From: Agarophyton chilense
Lineage: Eukaryota > Rhodophyta > Florideophyceae > Gracilariales > Gracilariaceae
Length of the DNA stretch: 64,000 bases
Assembly: GCA_030374765.1 (NCBI GenBank)
Contig: JARGXX010000025.1
Location: 310,001 to 374,000, forward strand
Reading direction: 5' to 3'
Made by a program: the position numbers and the translations under genes. Below are positions 50,219-59,413 of the stretch, one piece after another (the stretch's first letter is position 1; each line of letters starts with the position of its first letter). The notes under the pieces were generated by a model. The model made no database searches, was not told the origin of the DNA, and saw nothing but the letters and a program-made list of their open reading frames with translations.

Positions 50219-52163
50219 GATTGAAACTCAGATATCCCTATTCTAAACCCTGCTTCTGCCGCCGTTACACGGAGTTTTCGACTTTAGGAGATTTCGGGAG
50301 ATACTTGGAGTTCGTATGGGAGAATTGGAGCTGGACAACGTTGGATGTTTCGCTGAGCCAACGGAATGGGTGATTCGAGTATTGAGCGCTGTTTTCTTGA
50401 GTTGGGTAGAGTGACAAAGAATAGTTCATAAAAAGGATATAACAGTTCGAAGTGAATTTAAGAGTCTCGGGCGCGAAAGAACGGGTCACGTCATTTCTTT
50501 ATAATAGTAAAGATATTTCACGCAAGTTTGTCATGTGTGCAAAAATTCCTTCTAGTTCAGGTCATAAGCATGCGCCCATTTACTGTGACGTTCGTACATT
50601 ACGCGGCACCGCATAATTCATAGCAAGGCAAGGGCCATATTGACGGCATCCGTTGGGACCCGAGTGGATTGGCGTGCACATCGACAGGAAACAGTGGCCA
50701 ACCTGAATAAGAATTCTTGCTCAAACATACGGCTTCAAATGTACCAACCGCAATGGCGAGAAGGATAATCCACACGGCAGGCACTGAGAAGTTTTCGCAT
50801 GGTCCGAGGAATTGACGATCAAGTCTCCATGTAGCATCTAAAACCGCTTGTTCTCGTCATGCACGAAATGAAGTCATGGGGGACGCGGTTCTATCGTGTG
50901 ACCAGACACGCAACCGGGGTATTTTTCTTTGCGAATGTTAGCTATGTAGAAAGTGAAACAAGCGTAAGACTGTTGTAAACTTCCTCGAACAATTCAAACC
51001 CTAGAGAAATCGTTGATGTCTTTAAACCTTCAAGCCTCTTTCCCCGCCATCGTCCCGTGTTTAATTTCCAGCAGGTCGGAACAATGGATTGAACGCCCAT
51101 TCCCTTTTCAGCGCTTCGGCAATAATGAAGATCTCGTGAAACAATCACCAATTGTTGTCAGTAGTAGATTCTCTTCCACAAAGCCCAGCCCTATGACAGC
51201 AACCTTCAGATCCGTTGATTACTCTTTTCTCGACACCTTCGTCCATGGAAATTTGCGTTGCTCGTCTCGTTGCTATCGTTGATACTTTGTCGTTCCATGC
51301 TACGTGATTGAGGCCCGTTGATAATAACATATAATGAAACTCTGTAGTCCCCGAAATCAATAAAAGTCACTACCCCTCAGTTACCAAGACGATATTCCTC
51401 TTCAGTTCCAGGATCTCCAACTTGCGTTGACCGCTTCTTCAGGCCTTCACTGGGCATTGGTGTCAGTTAGCCTCATCCCCTTCTGCTCATGTCTTCGAGG
51501 CAAAAAGTTATCTGCAATAGTAGACTCAAGAGTCATCGATGGCGTAGCGCTAGAGTCTCAGAGGCACGAACAAATGACCTCCGTGGCAGAGTCAAGAAGG
51601 CCATCTGAGATAATTCAGAAAGCTCTTGGGGGTTTACCATTGCTTGCTTTACGAAGGTACGTGTTTACATGGGAATGTCATAGACTGACCTCATCAGGTA
51701 TGGAGAAAGACCTCGTGAGCGCGAGATTGGAAATCGGTGTCGAAAACAAAATCATGCGAAACGAGCAAGGTGGCACTTCCCTGCGACCTATTGCACCTCA
51801 CGTACAGTATCTACCGTTCGAATCTGTAAAAAATCCCTTTTGCTCTCTCTCTCTCTCTCTAGTCCATATGAGCCGCAAGTTACAAATCATATGCTTCTGT
51901 TTTAAGACACTGAAGTGTGAATGTGTCCCCACAGGATTCTGGGGACATATTGGTTAGAATAGCCTAAAAAGATCGCCCTCAATACCTGCAGGTTGCAAGC
52001 TAACTCATTGTAGATATTACACTATTACAGACGACACGACTTCACAATATCCAACTCACGTTTGTATCTGGTATTGCAAATACCAGAGGAATGCTACTTG
52101 CCACACATGTGTAGTACAAAAGCGAACGAACAGGCTTCTTCGATTTTAGAAAACTACCCTGCT
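50219..52163. other. Intergenic, no supported gene
   Basis: Nearly 2 kb between the divergent ankyrin-RING gene and the transporter. The longest frame (51427-51957) has no recognisable motif and contains a CT repeat. Promoters of both neighbours should lie here. A (CT)9 microsatellite is at 51843-51860. Confidence 0.55.
51843..51860. repeat. (CT)9 microsatellite
   Basis: Nine perfect CT units, upstream of the transporter gene. Confidence 0.9.
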
Positions 52164-53816
52164 ATGGCGCCGAACTTTGGTTGTTATCGTACCCATAATA
52201 ATCTGAGGACGACTTTCGGTTTTGCGTCTTCGTCCACAGTTTTTTCCTTTTCCAAACATTTTAAACGGAATGGCTTGTCCCGGAGCCGACCTGAACTCAT
52301 AGCCGAAGGCAGAAGACGACACGGTGCATTCGGCATCAAGGCTCTTCGCGACCGGGAAACCACGGACATGCCCCATGGCCCTCAAGTTCAGAGTGGAACT
52401 AATATTCAACTTCCTCTCCGACAAGTTTTGGCCGGTTTTGATCCGTCGCCCGAGCTGGCAGCTATTCTGACTGTGTATTTTGTGCAAGGCGCATTGGGTA
52501 TATCTCGCTTGGCGGTGTCATTCTTCATGAAAGATACTCTTGGACTATCACCGGCAGAGTCTGCAGCTTTGAGTGGAGCGGCCTTGTTACCATGGCTAAT
52601 TAAGCCTGTATATGGATTTCTTAGCGATTCCCTCCCTGTCTTTGGATACCGGAGACGATCGTACCTCATAGCATCTGGGGCACTCGGAGCAGCGGGATGG
52701 CTTTCCCTCTCCACCTTTGTTGATTCTGCTTTCTGGACTCTTTTAGCGACCGTTGCTTCTTCTCTGTCTGTTGCCGTTTCTGACGTTGTTGCAGACTCCA
52801 TAGTTGTGGAGAGAGTACGCGGACTCCCAGATGAACGATCTGGTGCGCTCCAGTCGTTATGTTGGGGAACATCTGCTATTGGTGGTTTAATATCGGCATA
52901 CTTCAGCGGAAGTCTTTTGGAAACGATTGGTGTACGGGAGATTTTTGCTGTAACGGCAACGCTTCCTCTATTGACGGCTCTTCTCGCTGGCCTAATCAGT
53001 GAAAACAAAGTGCCGCCTATGTCGATGTCAAGTTTCCTTCCTTCTGCCAAGAATAGGACGCTGTCGTTGTGGAAGGCCCTTAAAAACCCGAAGATTTACT
53101 TGCCCATCGCGTTTGTATTCGCTTGGCAGGCAACCCCTTCTGCTGAGTCTGCCATGTTCTTCTTCCAAACCAATGAACTTCATTTTGGACCCGAATTTCT
53201 TGGCAGGGTCCGCTTGGTGTCGTCTGGTGCAGCTTTGTTAGGACTATGGCTATATCGTACATATCTTCGAAAACTGGACTTGAAGGTGTTTTTCTTATGG
53301 GCCACACTAGTGAGTGTGCCACTGAGCCTTACGCAAGTTTTGCTTGTTACTCGTGCCAATGTGGCGCTGGGTATCTCAGATCAACTATTCGCGCTTTCAG
53401 ACTCAGCAGTATTGACTGCACTGGGGCAGGTGGCTTTTATGCCAACATTGGTTCTAGCAGCTCGCCTTTGCCCACCTGGTGTGGAAGGTACATTGTTTGC
53501 CGCCATTATGAGCATATACAACGGGAGTGGTGCAGTGTCTGGTGAACTCGGGGCTTTGCTGACGACTGCTCTTGGTGTTACAGATTCTAACTTCGATAAT
53601 CTATGGTTGCTTGTAATGATATGCAGTTTCAGTAGTCTGTTGGCACTCCCACTGCTCAACTTCCTTGATATGCCGGCAGATGGGAAATTGGACGACCGTC
53701 AAGCTTTCATCTTAGAATCGGAGGGGGAGCAATCTTCGAGTTCTTCTATCATTACAGAAAGCAATGCGATATCAACCCCCGCCAGAGGACGTGATACCGT
53801 TGACGAGACCCAATAG
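52164..53816 (+). CDS. Folate-biopterin transporter family (MFS), probably plastid
   Basis: BT1/FBT proteins carry folates or pterins; the plant FBT1-type member is in the plastid envelope. The mature part has about 12 hydrophobic segments. Family features are FVQGALGISRLAVSFFMKD, then LPWLIKPVYGFLSDSLPVFGYRRRSYL (a family hallmark) and a later SDVVADSIVVER. The frame opens at 52062, but Met at 52164 (MAPNFG) begins a Ser/Phe/Arg-rich leader of about 70 residues that looks like a plastid transit peptide, so I chose it (550 aa). The C-terminal 50 residues are Ser-rich and polar. It is convergent with the SDR gene (151 bp between stops). Substrate is inferred from the family. Confidence 0.88.
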   Translation: MAPNFGCYRTHNNLRTTFGFASSSTVFSFSKHFKRNGLSRSRPELIAEGRRRHGAFGIKALRDRETTDMPHGPQVQSGTNIQLPLRQVLAGFDPSPELAAILTVYFVQGALGISRLAVSFFMKDTLGLSPAESAALSGAALLPWLIKPVYGFLSDSLPVFGYRRRSYLIASGALGAAGWLSLSTFVDSAFWTLLATVASSLSVAVSDVVADSIVVERVRGLPDERSGALQSLCWGTSAIGGLISAYFSGSLLETIGVREIFAVTATLPLLTALLAGLISENKVPPMSMSSFLPSAKNRTLSLWKALKNPKIYLPIAFVFAWQATPSAESAMFFFQTNELHFGPEFLGRVRLVSSGAALLGLWLYRTYLRKLDLKVFFLWATLVSVPLSLTQVLLVTRANVALGISDQLFALSDSAVLTALGQVAFMPTLVLAARLCPPGVEGTLFAAIMSIYNGSGAVSGELGALLTTALGVTDSNFDNLWLLVMICSFSSLLALPLLNFLDMPADGKLDDRQAFILESEGEQSSSSSIITESNAISTPARGRDTVDETQ

Positions 53817-53967
53817 AATTCGTAGAGGGAGCCCATTCTGTTAAGGAGCAAGAATCACCCTGCACGGAGGAAGTTAAATATGTACAACTGTTTACCAAAA
53901 GCTACTCGATCATGTGTGTCTGTTTTCGAATGTTTTGATGGTGATGTCGATGAAGTAAGCCGTGATA

Positions 53968-55020
53968 TCATGGAACGGATTTTTCCCTGTATGTATCGCT
54001 TATACGGTTAAATTCTCGCTTCCAAAACCGTTTGTCCGGAACTAAAGGAGTTTTTCCATTACAGGCAGTAATGATACAACTGGGAAAGTCAAACTCGGAC
54101 TCAGGATCTGCCTCACTTAATTGGGAAATGGAGCGCTCGTAAGCTAGAGCTTGACACACGATTTGCGCCACGTCAACCCTGCTTATTCCAAGATTTACTG
54201 TGGCACTGGCATTGGGCTCAGACTCACTGCTGAGAAGTATTTCTTTCAAGCCACCTGGAGTGTCTTCAAGCTTCTTCAATCGAAGAATAACGTATGGCAA
54301 GCCACTGTCAAGCACTATTCGCTCCGCTTTTCGTTTTGCTACTGCGCGAGCGCCCATTGAATCGACGGTGCTAATGAGCACAAATCTTGAAACCGAGCCA
54401 GTATCACAAGCTGCCGTAACTAGATTACGAACGCCTGTGACGTCAACAGATTGAAAACCACGCGGTAACCATCTTGGAGCGCCGCTAGCACACACGACAG
54501 CTCTGCTGCCTTCAACGGCGTCCAAAACTTGCTTGTAATCTGTAAGACCACCCTCAAAGATGTCAACGTTAGAGCCCGATGGTCCGAAGAGCTTTTCTGT
54601 ACGGTCATAACTACGACCAAAAGCGCGAACATTAAAATTTTGGTTGAGCAAACCGAGCGTGATCCATTGACCTGTCCTTCCGGTAGCGCCTGTGACTAGA
54701 ATCGGCTCTGGTTTGAGAAACTCGTACTGGTCGACTTGTCTGGATTCTTCTGTAAGGTCTTCAGTGGATCGTGGCCCGTAATATATTGTACCTCGACCCA
54801 TTCGTTTCATGGTGAGGTTGTCAATCGTGCGCTCGAAGGCGGATGACTTGCGGGCGGGACGCTTTCTCAGGCGAGAGGATGAATTGTTCTTGGGTGCTTC
54901 CGCAGAGCATTTGATATGCAAAAAGCCCTCAGGGAGGCATGTATTCGAAGGAAAGCTCAGGGGTCCACCTAGAAATGGAGTTGGTTGGCATGGGAATGCA
55001 AAAGCGAGGTGGGGATACAT
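53968..55020 (-). CDS. Atypical SDR (NmrA/Ycf39-like NAD(P)-binding protein), probably plastid
   Basis: Single Rossmann domain with the atypical-SDR glycine motif ILVTGATGRTGQ (about 107-118), then VRAFGRS, an Asp-rich turn (DIFEGGLTD), FQSVDVTGVRNLVTAA, FVLISTVDS and KRKAERIVLDSGLPYVILR, as in plastid Ycf39-like and At2g37660-like proteins. The usual SDR YxxxK pair is absent, as is normal in this group. Members act as chaperone-like or assembly factors or as reductases; which applies here is unknown. Met at 55020 (MYPHLAFAF) opens a leader of about 60 residues with Phe and Pro, then basic residues, fitting a transit peptide. The frame itself opens 13 codons earlier. It is divergent from the rhodanese gene. 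Confidence 0.82.
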   Translation of the reverse strand: MYPHLAFAFPCQPTPFLGGPLSFPSNTCLPEGFLHIKCSAEAPKNNSSSRLRKRPARKSSAFERTIDNLTMKRMGRGTIYYGPRSTEDLTEESRQVDQYEFLKPEPILVTGATGRTGQWITLGLLNQNFNVRAFGRSYDRTEKLFGPSGSNVDIFEGGLTDYKQVLDAVEGSRAVVCASGAPRWLPRGFQSVDVTGVRNLVTAACDTGSVSRFVLISTVDSMGARAVAKRKAERIVLDSGLPYVILRLKKLEDTPGGLKEILLSSESEPNASATVNLGISRVDVAQIVCQALAYERSISQLSEADPESEFDFPSCIITACNGKTPLVPDKRFWKREFNRISDTYREKSVP

Positions 55021-55661
55021 CTCCGAGACGTTATAAGGACCCAGCGTATGATAAATCAAATTCTTTTCGGATGAGAATAGAAGTCAGAGCACGGTCGAGA
55101 ATGAAATTCGCTCTGCTGCAGCGAGAGCAGGGTCGGCTTGCTGTGGAGAAGCTACCAAAGGTATCTATCTGTCAGTCCTTATCTGTTAACCCTCCTACCC
55201 TTCTTTGCCTTTTCGTAGGCTTGTTCAGAAAGGCGAAGTGGGAGATTGCGCACGCCCCTTGCCCAAACATATGCAATTGGCTGCTTTTTGGCACTGAAGC
55301 AGTGCTCTCTTTACAGCGCGTGCATATGCAGTAAGCATGGCAATTTGACGATGCCTTTTCTGTTCATCGCGCGATGGGTGGGCTTTTGATGCACTCAGCT
55401 ATCGACGAGCGTAGAGCCCCAACTGGAAACATTTCTCGCCGCCCTGCTCCCATGAGCAATTAAGGCGACATGATTTCGCGCAATGCGTGCGCGTTCCTAC
55501 AAGTTCCAGTCTGTTTGCAAGCAGCTCAACCATTTGGTATACAACCGCGCACCCAAGCACCTGCTCGCCGCCAACTAGATAAAAGCCTTTTTGCGTCCCC
55601 AACTCTTGACCTTCACCTTTTCCAGCAGGCACATTGTCCGTCGTTGCCCCCGCTCCTCGCC
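55021..55661. promoter_or_regulatory. Divergent upstream region of the SDR and rhodanese genes
   Basis: About 640 bp between starts. No TATA box stands out. If the rhodanese frame starts at its first Met (55470), the region shrinks to 450 bp. Confidence 0.4.
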
Positions 55662-56234
55662 ATGTCGCCCACCTCCACACAGGAGAGGCGAGCCAAGGCT
55701 ACACAGCTCAAAGCGCGCATCAAATCTCTCACTGCGCCTATTCCATATCTCTCGCACTCCCGCTTCAATGAGTTGCGTCAAAGAGGCGCTCCTCTGGTAA
55801 TCATCGATGCCCGAGAACCGGAGGAAGTTTCTGTTAGTACAATTCCTTCAGCTATTCCCATGTCTTTGGCCAATGAACACCTACGTCATATGGAACAAGC
55901 TCACGGCACCGATTTCCAAGTAGTATGTTACTGTACCGTTGGCTTTCGTTCAGGACTTTACGCAAAAAGTCTTGAAACCGCTGCTACCAATGTCTACAAC
56001 TACAGCCTTATGGAGCATCTTTGGGCTGATGGAACACTCGTGTCCGACATGCAACGCCAAACTCGTGCCCATGTGTATTCAAAGCACTACGAATCCTATT
56101 TTCCTGACAGATACCGGTACGAAGCTTTTGGTGCTTTTACTGCCTTGTATCGGGGACTCGCTCATCTACCTAGCTTGTTTTCCATTACATCGTCCGAAAA
56201 TACTCACCAAGAAGAAGAGCCGATAGGTTCCTGA
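55662..56234 (+). CDS. Rhodanese-domain sulfurtransferase-like protein
   Basis: One rhodanese domain: LVIIDAREPEEVSVSTIPSA (about 45-64) and the active-site loop CTVGFRSG with catalytic Cys91, then ANVYN-like and LWADG turns. Single-domain rhodaneses move sulfane sulfur or act as thiol sensors. The loop has the usual cysteine and Arg but a hydrophobic Val-Gly-Phe centre, so substrate preference cannot be read. Met at 55662 has a good context (CGCCATGT) and gives 190 aa. An upstream in-frame Met at 55470 would add a 64-residue Gln/Pro/Ala-rich leader that could be a targeting peptide. Both starts remain possible. Confidence 0.8.
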   Translation: MSPTSTQERRAKATQLKARIKSLTAPIPYLSHSRFNELRQRGAPLVIIDAREPEEVSVSTIPSAIPMSLANEHLRHMEQAHGTDFQVVCYCTVGFRSGLYAKSLETAATNVYNYSLMEHLWADGTLVSDMQRQTRAHVYSKHYESYFPDRYRYEAFGAFTALYRGLAHLPSLFSITSSENTHQEEEPIGS

Positions 56235-56333
56235 TTTCTTCCAATTCAAAGAAACAATCTGCCCTCATTCCATATTAACCCTCCTCCCGAGAGATTCCAT
56301 AGGGAACACATTTTTGTGCACTAGTCGATTTTC

Positions 56334-57188
56334 TCATCGTGTTTGGGGAAAGTACGATAGAATATTGTACAAACCTTGCTCATCACAAGGAACGCCGCAC
56401 ATTCTGAGATCATGAGATATTTCAACTTCAGTCTTGCAACACAGAGAATCGTTAAAAGCTGCATTGTCCATAGGGTTGCTTCGCGGCACGAGTCCTTTTA
56501 CGTGGAAATGGCGAAGTGCGTATGCCGTCGCTCGTATCATCCATACAGCCCGTTCTCTTGAACAGAAATGTTTCTTCAAACGATTACCCACTTGACCTGG
56601 TTTGGATCTCAGTAGAAGGCTAGTATGCTGCACAAAATCCACTGGCTTTACAACCTGCACAGTCCACATTCTTTTCTTACGGGGAAAAACTCCCCGAATA
56701 GGGAGGGCAAACGGATATATAACCTCACGATCCTTTTCATGTCGCAGCATAAAAGGCTTCCCAAGAGGGTGTAAGGATGTCACCCGGCGATATTTTCGTA
56801 TTTGGCCAGCAAGCTCACTAGCTGTGGTTGCAATTGTCTCACCGGCAAGCACATGTTTGCTCCATGCACCAACTGCATGAGGACACCCGCTTTGAGGCGT
56901 ATCCGAGAGTCCAAGCTGCCACATTTCATCAAAAGGAATGACCCACACTTTGCGATGCAGCAAGCCGAAAGTATGAGCTCGGGTCAAAGACATTTTAGAA
57001 GTATAGATTGCGCTCCAATTTGTTTCAGCAACTGTGTCAACGTAGACCAATGAGGGAAATGATTGTAATGCTGAAAATGTTGGGAATTGCGAAATACATA
57101 TGAAGATGATGATTAATATCACAGGGAATAGAGGCGAGTTAACCAAATGGGGAACGAAGGAAGATTTAAAATGCATTTGTTGATGCAA
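56334..57188 (-). CDS. Unrecognised 284-aa protein with N-terminal membrane anchor
   Basis: Residues about 18-40 are strongly hydrophobic (FPVILIIIFICISQF), a signal anchor or uncleaved signal peptide. The rest is basic and Arg/His/Cys-containing, with RRVTSLHPLGKPFM, then FALPIRGVFPRKKRMWTVQVVKPVDF and a C-terminal cluster of cysteines (LCCKTEVEISHDLRMCGVPC). No family is recognised. It could be a secretory-pathway protein stabilised by disulfides. It is convergent with the rhodanese gene, about 100 bp between stops. Confidence 0.55.
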   Translation of the reverse strand: MHQQMHFKSSFVPHLVNSPLFPVILIIIFICISQFPTFSALQSFPSLVYVDTVAETNWSAIYTSKMSLTRAHTFGLLHRKVWVIPFDEMWQLGLSDTPQSGCPHAVGAWSKHVLAGETIATTASELAGQIRKYRRVTSLHPLGKPFMLRHEKDREVIYPFALPIRGVFPRKKRMWTVQVVKPVDFVQHTSLLLRSKPGQVGNRLKKHFCSRERAVWMIRATAYALRHFHVKGLVPRSNPMDNAAFNDSLCCKTEVEISHDLRMCGVPCDEQGLYNILSYFPQTR

Positions 57189-58108
57189 AAGTTGTAGCAG
57201 CCTTTTCTGGAGAGTACACCTCTCAATCTACACTAACAATCAGACTGCAATTCATGTATTCATCGAAGGAGTTTCTGAATTCAGGAATGGTGACGAGCAT
57301 CAACCAAAGAAAGAATTGACGATGATGGGAATCTTGAATTTTTTTTAGAACAGAACGGCAATGATTATAGTGTTGGGGAAATGAGCCAGTCCTTTCGGCC
57401 CACATTTTGCCCTTAAAAGAAGCATTATTCCGCGGGCCCGCGGAGCAAGAATTAAGAACCAGGGCTCATTGTCGAACAGATGACGAAATGCAGTTTAGAT
57501 TGATGCCATTTGGGTACCTTGTTTGAAGATCTTTTCATTCTGTCATCCTAAAGGTTAGCAATCCTAACTGTGGAACTGGTGCGGGATGTTGTTCCGAAGT
57601 ATCTAACAATCTTCGTCTGGTGCACTCTAAACGCTCGATGTTACACTTCGTGACTGTGCCCATGACTGTAGGGAAGCAATTTTCATCATTAGGCTGGTGC
57701 TGTGAAATCTATGGACGGATCTTGTTTTTACTTACAACGAGACGATCCACGAATCTACTGTTTGTGGCAAGTGTGAAGGTGCTACTAAATATGCTGTGGA
57801 AACAAAGATTGATCCAAAAATCATCATGCTGACAACGCTTGTCAAGCGACGTGTTGATCGAGTTGCCACCGCGAGAATTAACCTCAATTATGGGGTTGAA
57901 AGCACGGAGCAGCAGCATCCGAATGATAGGAGCTATGTTGCTTTGAAAGGCTGACAAAGATGTTCTGTTATAGTTCTCCAGTACCATACATCCACGATGA
58001 TGAAATGAGAAAGTGGAGAGCGTCTTGAAGAACCCAAACACATACCGGGCAGTTCTCCCTCGCACGATATCAGCTTCAATACCCAGGAAGATAAACGCAT
58101 TAGCCAAG
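57189..58108. other. Divergent intergenic region with a 14-bp GC palindrome
   Basis: It lies between the starts of the 56334 gene (minus) and the glycosyltransferase-like gene (plus). No supported gene. A perfect palindrome is listed at 57430. Confidence 0.5.
57430..57443. promoter_or_regulatory. Perfect 14-bp palindrome CCGCGGGCCCGCGG
   Basis: Self-complementary GC-only sequence in an otherwise AT-rich divergent promoter region, 240 bp upstream of the 56334 gene. It is a candidate transcription-factor site; this is inferred from symmetry only. Confidence 0.4.
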
Positions 58109-59155
58109 ATGATGCCATCTTCTAATCGACAGAGAAATGTTCCTTTCGCAAGGCAGTTCATCCTGGCTGTAGCTCTTTTTCTTCCCCCGTGTCTCTTTAT
58201 TCATGAAAATGAGCATTTGTGGATATCAAAGCTTTCTCTAACTTCAGAACGCCCCACGCTGAAAGACGCGTCAATTTTGGTTAAAGGGTTCTCTGCTCCT
58301 TCAACATATCCTCAACAAAGAGTCGCACTTTGTATTACTGGACATTTGCGAAGTTTTTACAAGCCTTCTGTGCATGTTTCTATCAAGCGAAATGTAATTG
58401 ATGCCCTGAGAGATGCTGGGTACTCCGTTGATATCTTCTTCCATGTAGGGAAAAGCGATGCACCAAGGGAAGGGAAAAAGAAGGCCGCGACGTACCTTTT
58501 TGCGCACATTTTGAGTTCCTTCAGTCCAGTGAAAACGTCATTTTACAAGAACAGTGACAGGGACTGTCCCAAGACGCATTGCCGGAATGCCGACCGGAGC
58601 GTTTGTCCATATGCATTAATTCGTCTAAGCCAATGTTTAACGCTCATAGAAGAATATGAGAACCGTACTGGTATCGATTATGACTGGATTTATAAAACAC
58701 GACCGGATATAGCCTTTGGGGCACGGATTTCTACCCCTGATGAATTGGAAGATCGTTATCTTTACACAAACCAGCATACTCCTGGAGCTTCGGTTCACGC
58801 TCATCAATGGTTGCGAAAGAAGTTCAAGGAAAATGCAGCGGCAGTCGGATCGCCTCTAGGTGACCATGTCATCGCTGCTTCCCGTAAAGTTGCCGCCGTT
58901 GCGTTTAAGGCATACTCGGCCTTTGAAGAGTGTGGCTTGTACGACCTGCCCTCAGGAACCATTAACGCAGAAGTGGGCCTAACATACTGGCTGGTTCGCC
59001 GTAATATTCATTATCGAACGCTCCCATGGTTTTGGATGCTCGTTCGAGACAAAGAAGGACCAGAATGTGAACGTCTTGTCTACGTTAGGGTTGACACAGA
59101 TCAGTTTTTGGAAAAATGTAACAAATATCGTGATAGCGGTCGTATCCCGGAGTAA
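58109..59155 (+). CDS. Type II membrane protein, glycosyltransferase-like
   Basis: From Met 58109 (the frame opens 32 codons earlier) there is a short basic tail and one membrane segment (about 14-31, FILAVALFLPPCLFI), typical of Golgi type II enzymes. The luminal part starts with VALCITGHLRSF, a motif common in algal and plant putative glycosyltransferases, and contains DVFFH-like VDIFFHVG, a Cys-rich insert (DCPKTHCRNADRSVCP) and the YDWIYKTRPDIAF block. Its RPD resembles the acidic metal-binding motif. GDHVIAASR and TINAEVGLTYWL follow. The acceptor and donor are unknown; cell-wall or glycoprotein sugar transfer would be usual. A shorter start at the next Met (58112) is equally possible. 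Confidence 0.7.
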   Translation: MMPSSNRQRNVPFARQFILAVALFLPPCLFIHENEHLWISKLSLTSERPTLKDASILVKGFSAPSTYPQQRVALCITGHLRSFYKPSVHVSIKRNVIDALRDAGYSVDIFFHVGKSDAPREGKKKAATYLFAHILSSFSPVKTSFYKNSDRDCPKTHCRNADRSVCPYALIRLSQCLTLIEEYENRTGIDYDWIYKTRPDIAFGARISTPDELEDRYLYTNQHTPGASVHAHQWLRKKFKENAAAVGSPLGDHVIAASRKVAAVAFKAYSAFEECGLYDLPSGTINAEVGLTYWLVRRNIHYRTLPWFWMLVRDKEGPECERLVYVRVDTDQFLEKCNKYRDSGRIPE

Positions 59156-59413
59156 GTGCAGCATTGTGGACTGAGCTGAGTAGGTCTGCAGATGGATGCG
59201 AACATTTTCAAGAAAACGGATCGAAGGAGAGAAGCTTTGAATGAGCAAGTTAGTTTTGAGTCAAGCTATGGTCAGTGCTCTGGTGCAGGGAAACTTCAAA
59301 ATGGAATCTTTTCCGAAAACACAAGCCATGTTGACTACTTTTTTTTGAGGGACCCCAGAAGGTGAGCTTTGGCGAACTTCGTAATGTGCCGATTGTGTTT
59401 GGATGGAAAAAGG

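Noticed and set aside
51427-51957. 176-codon plus-strand frame before the transporter
   Set aside because: It includes a CT microsatellite and has no domain or protein-like pattern. Support is too weak for a gene.
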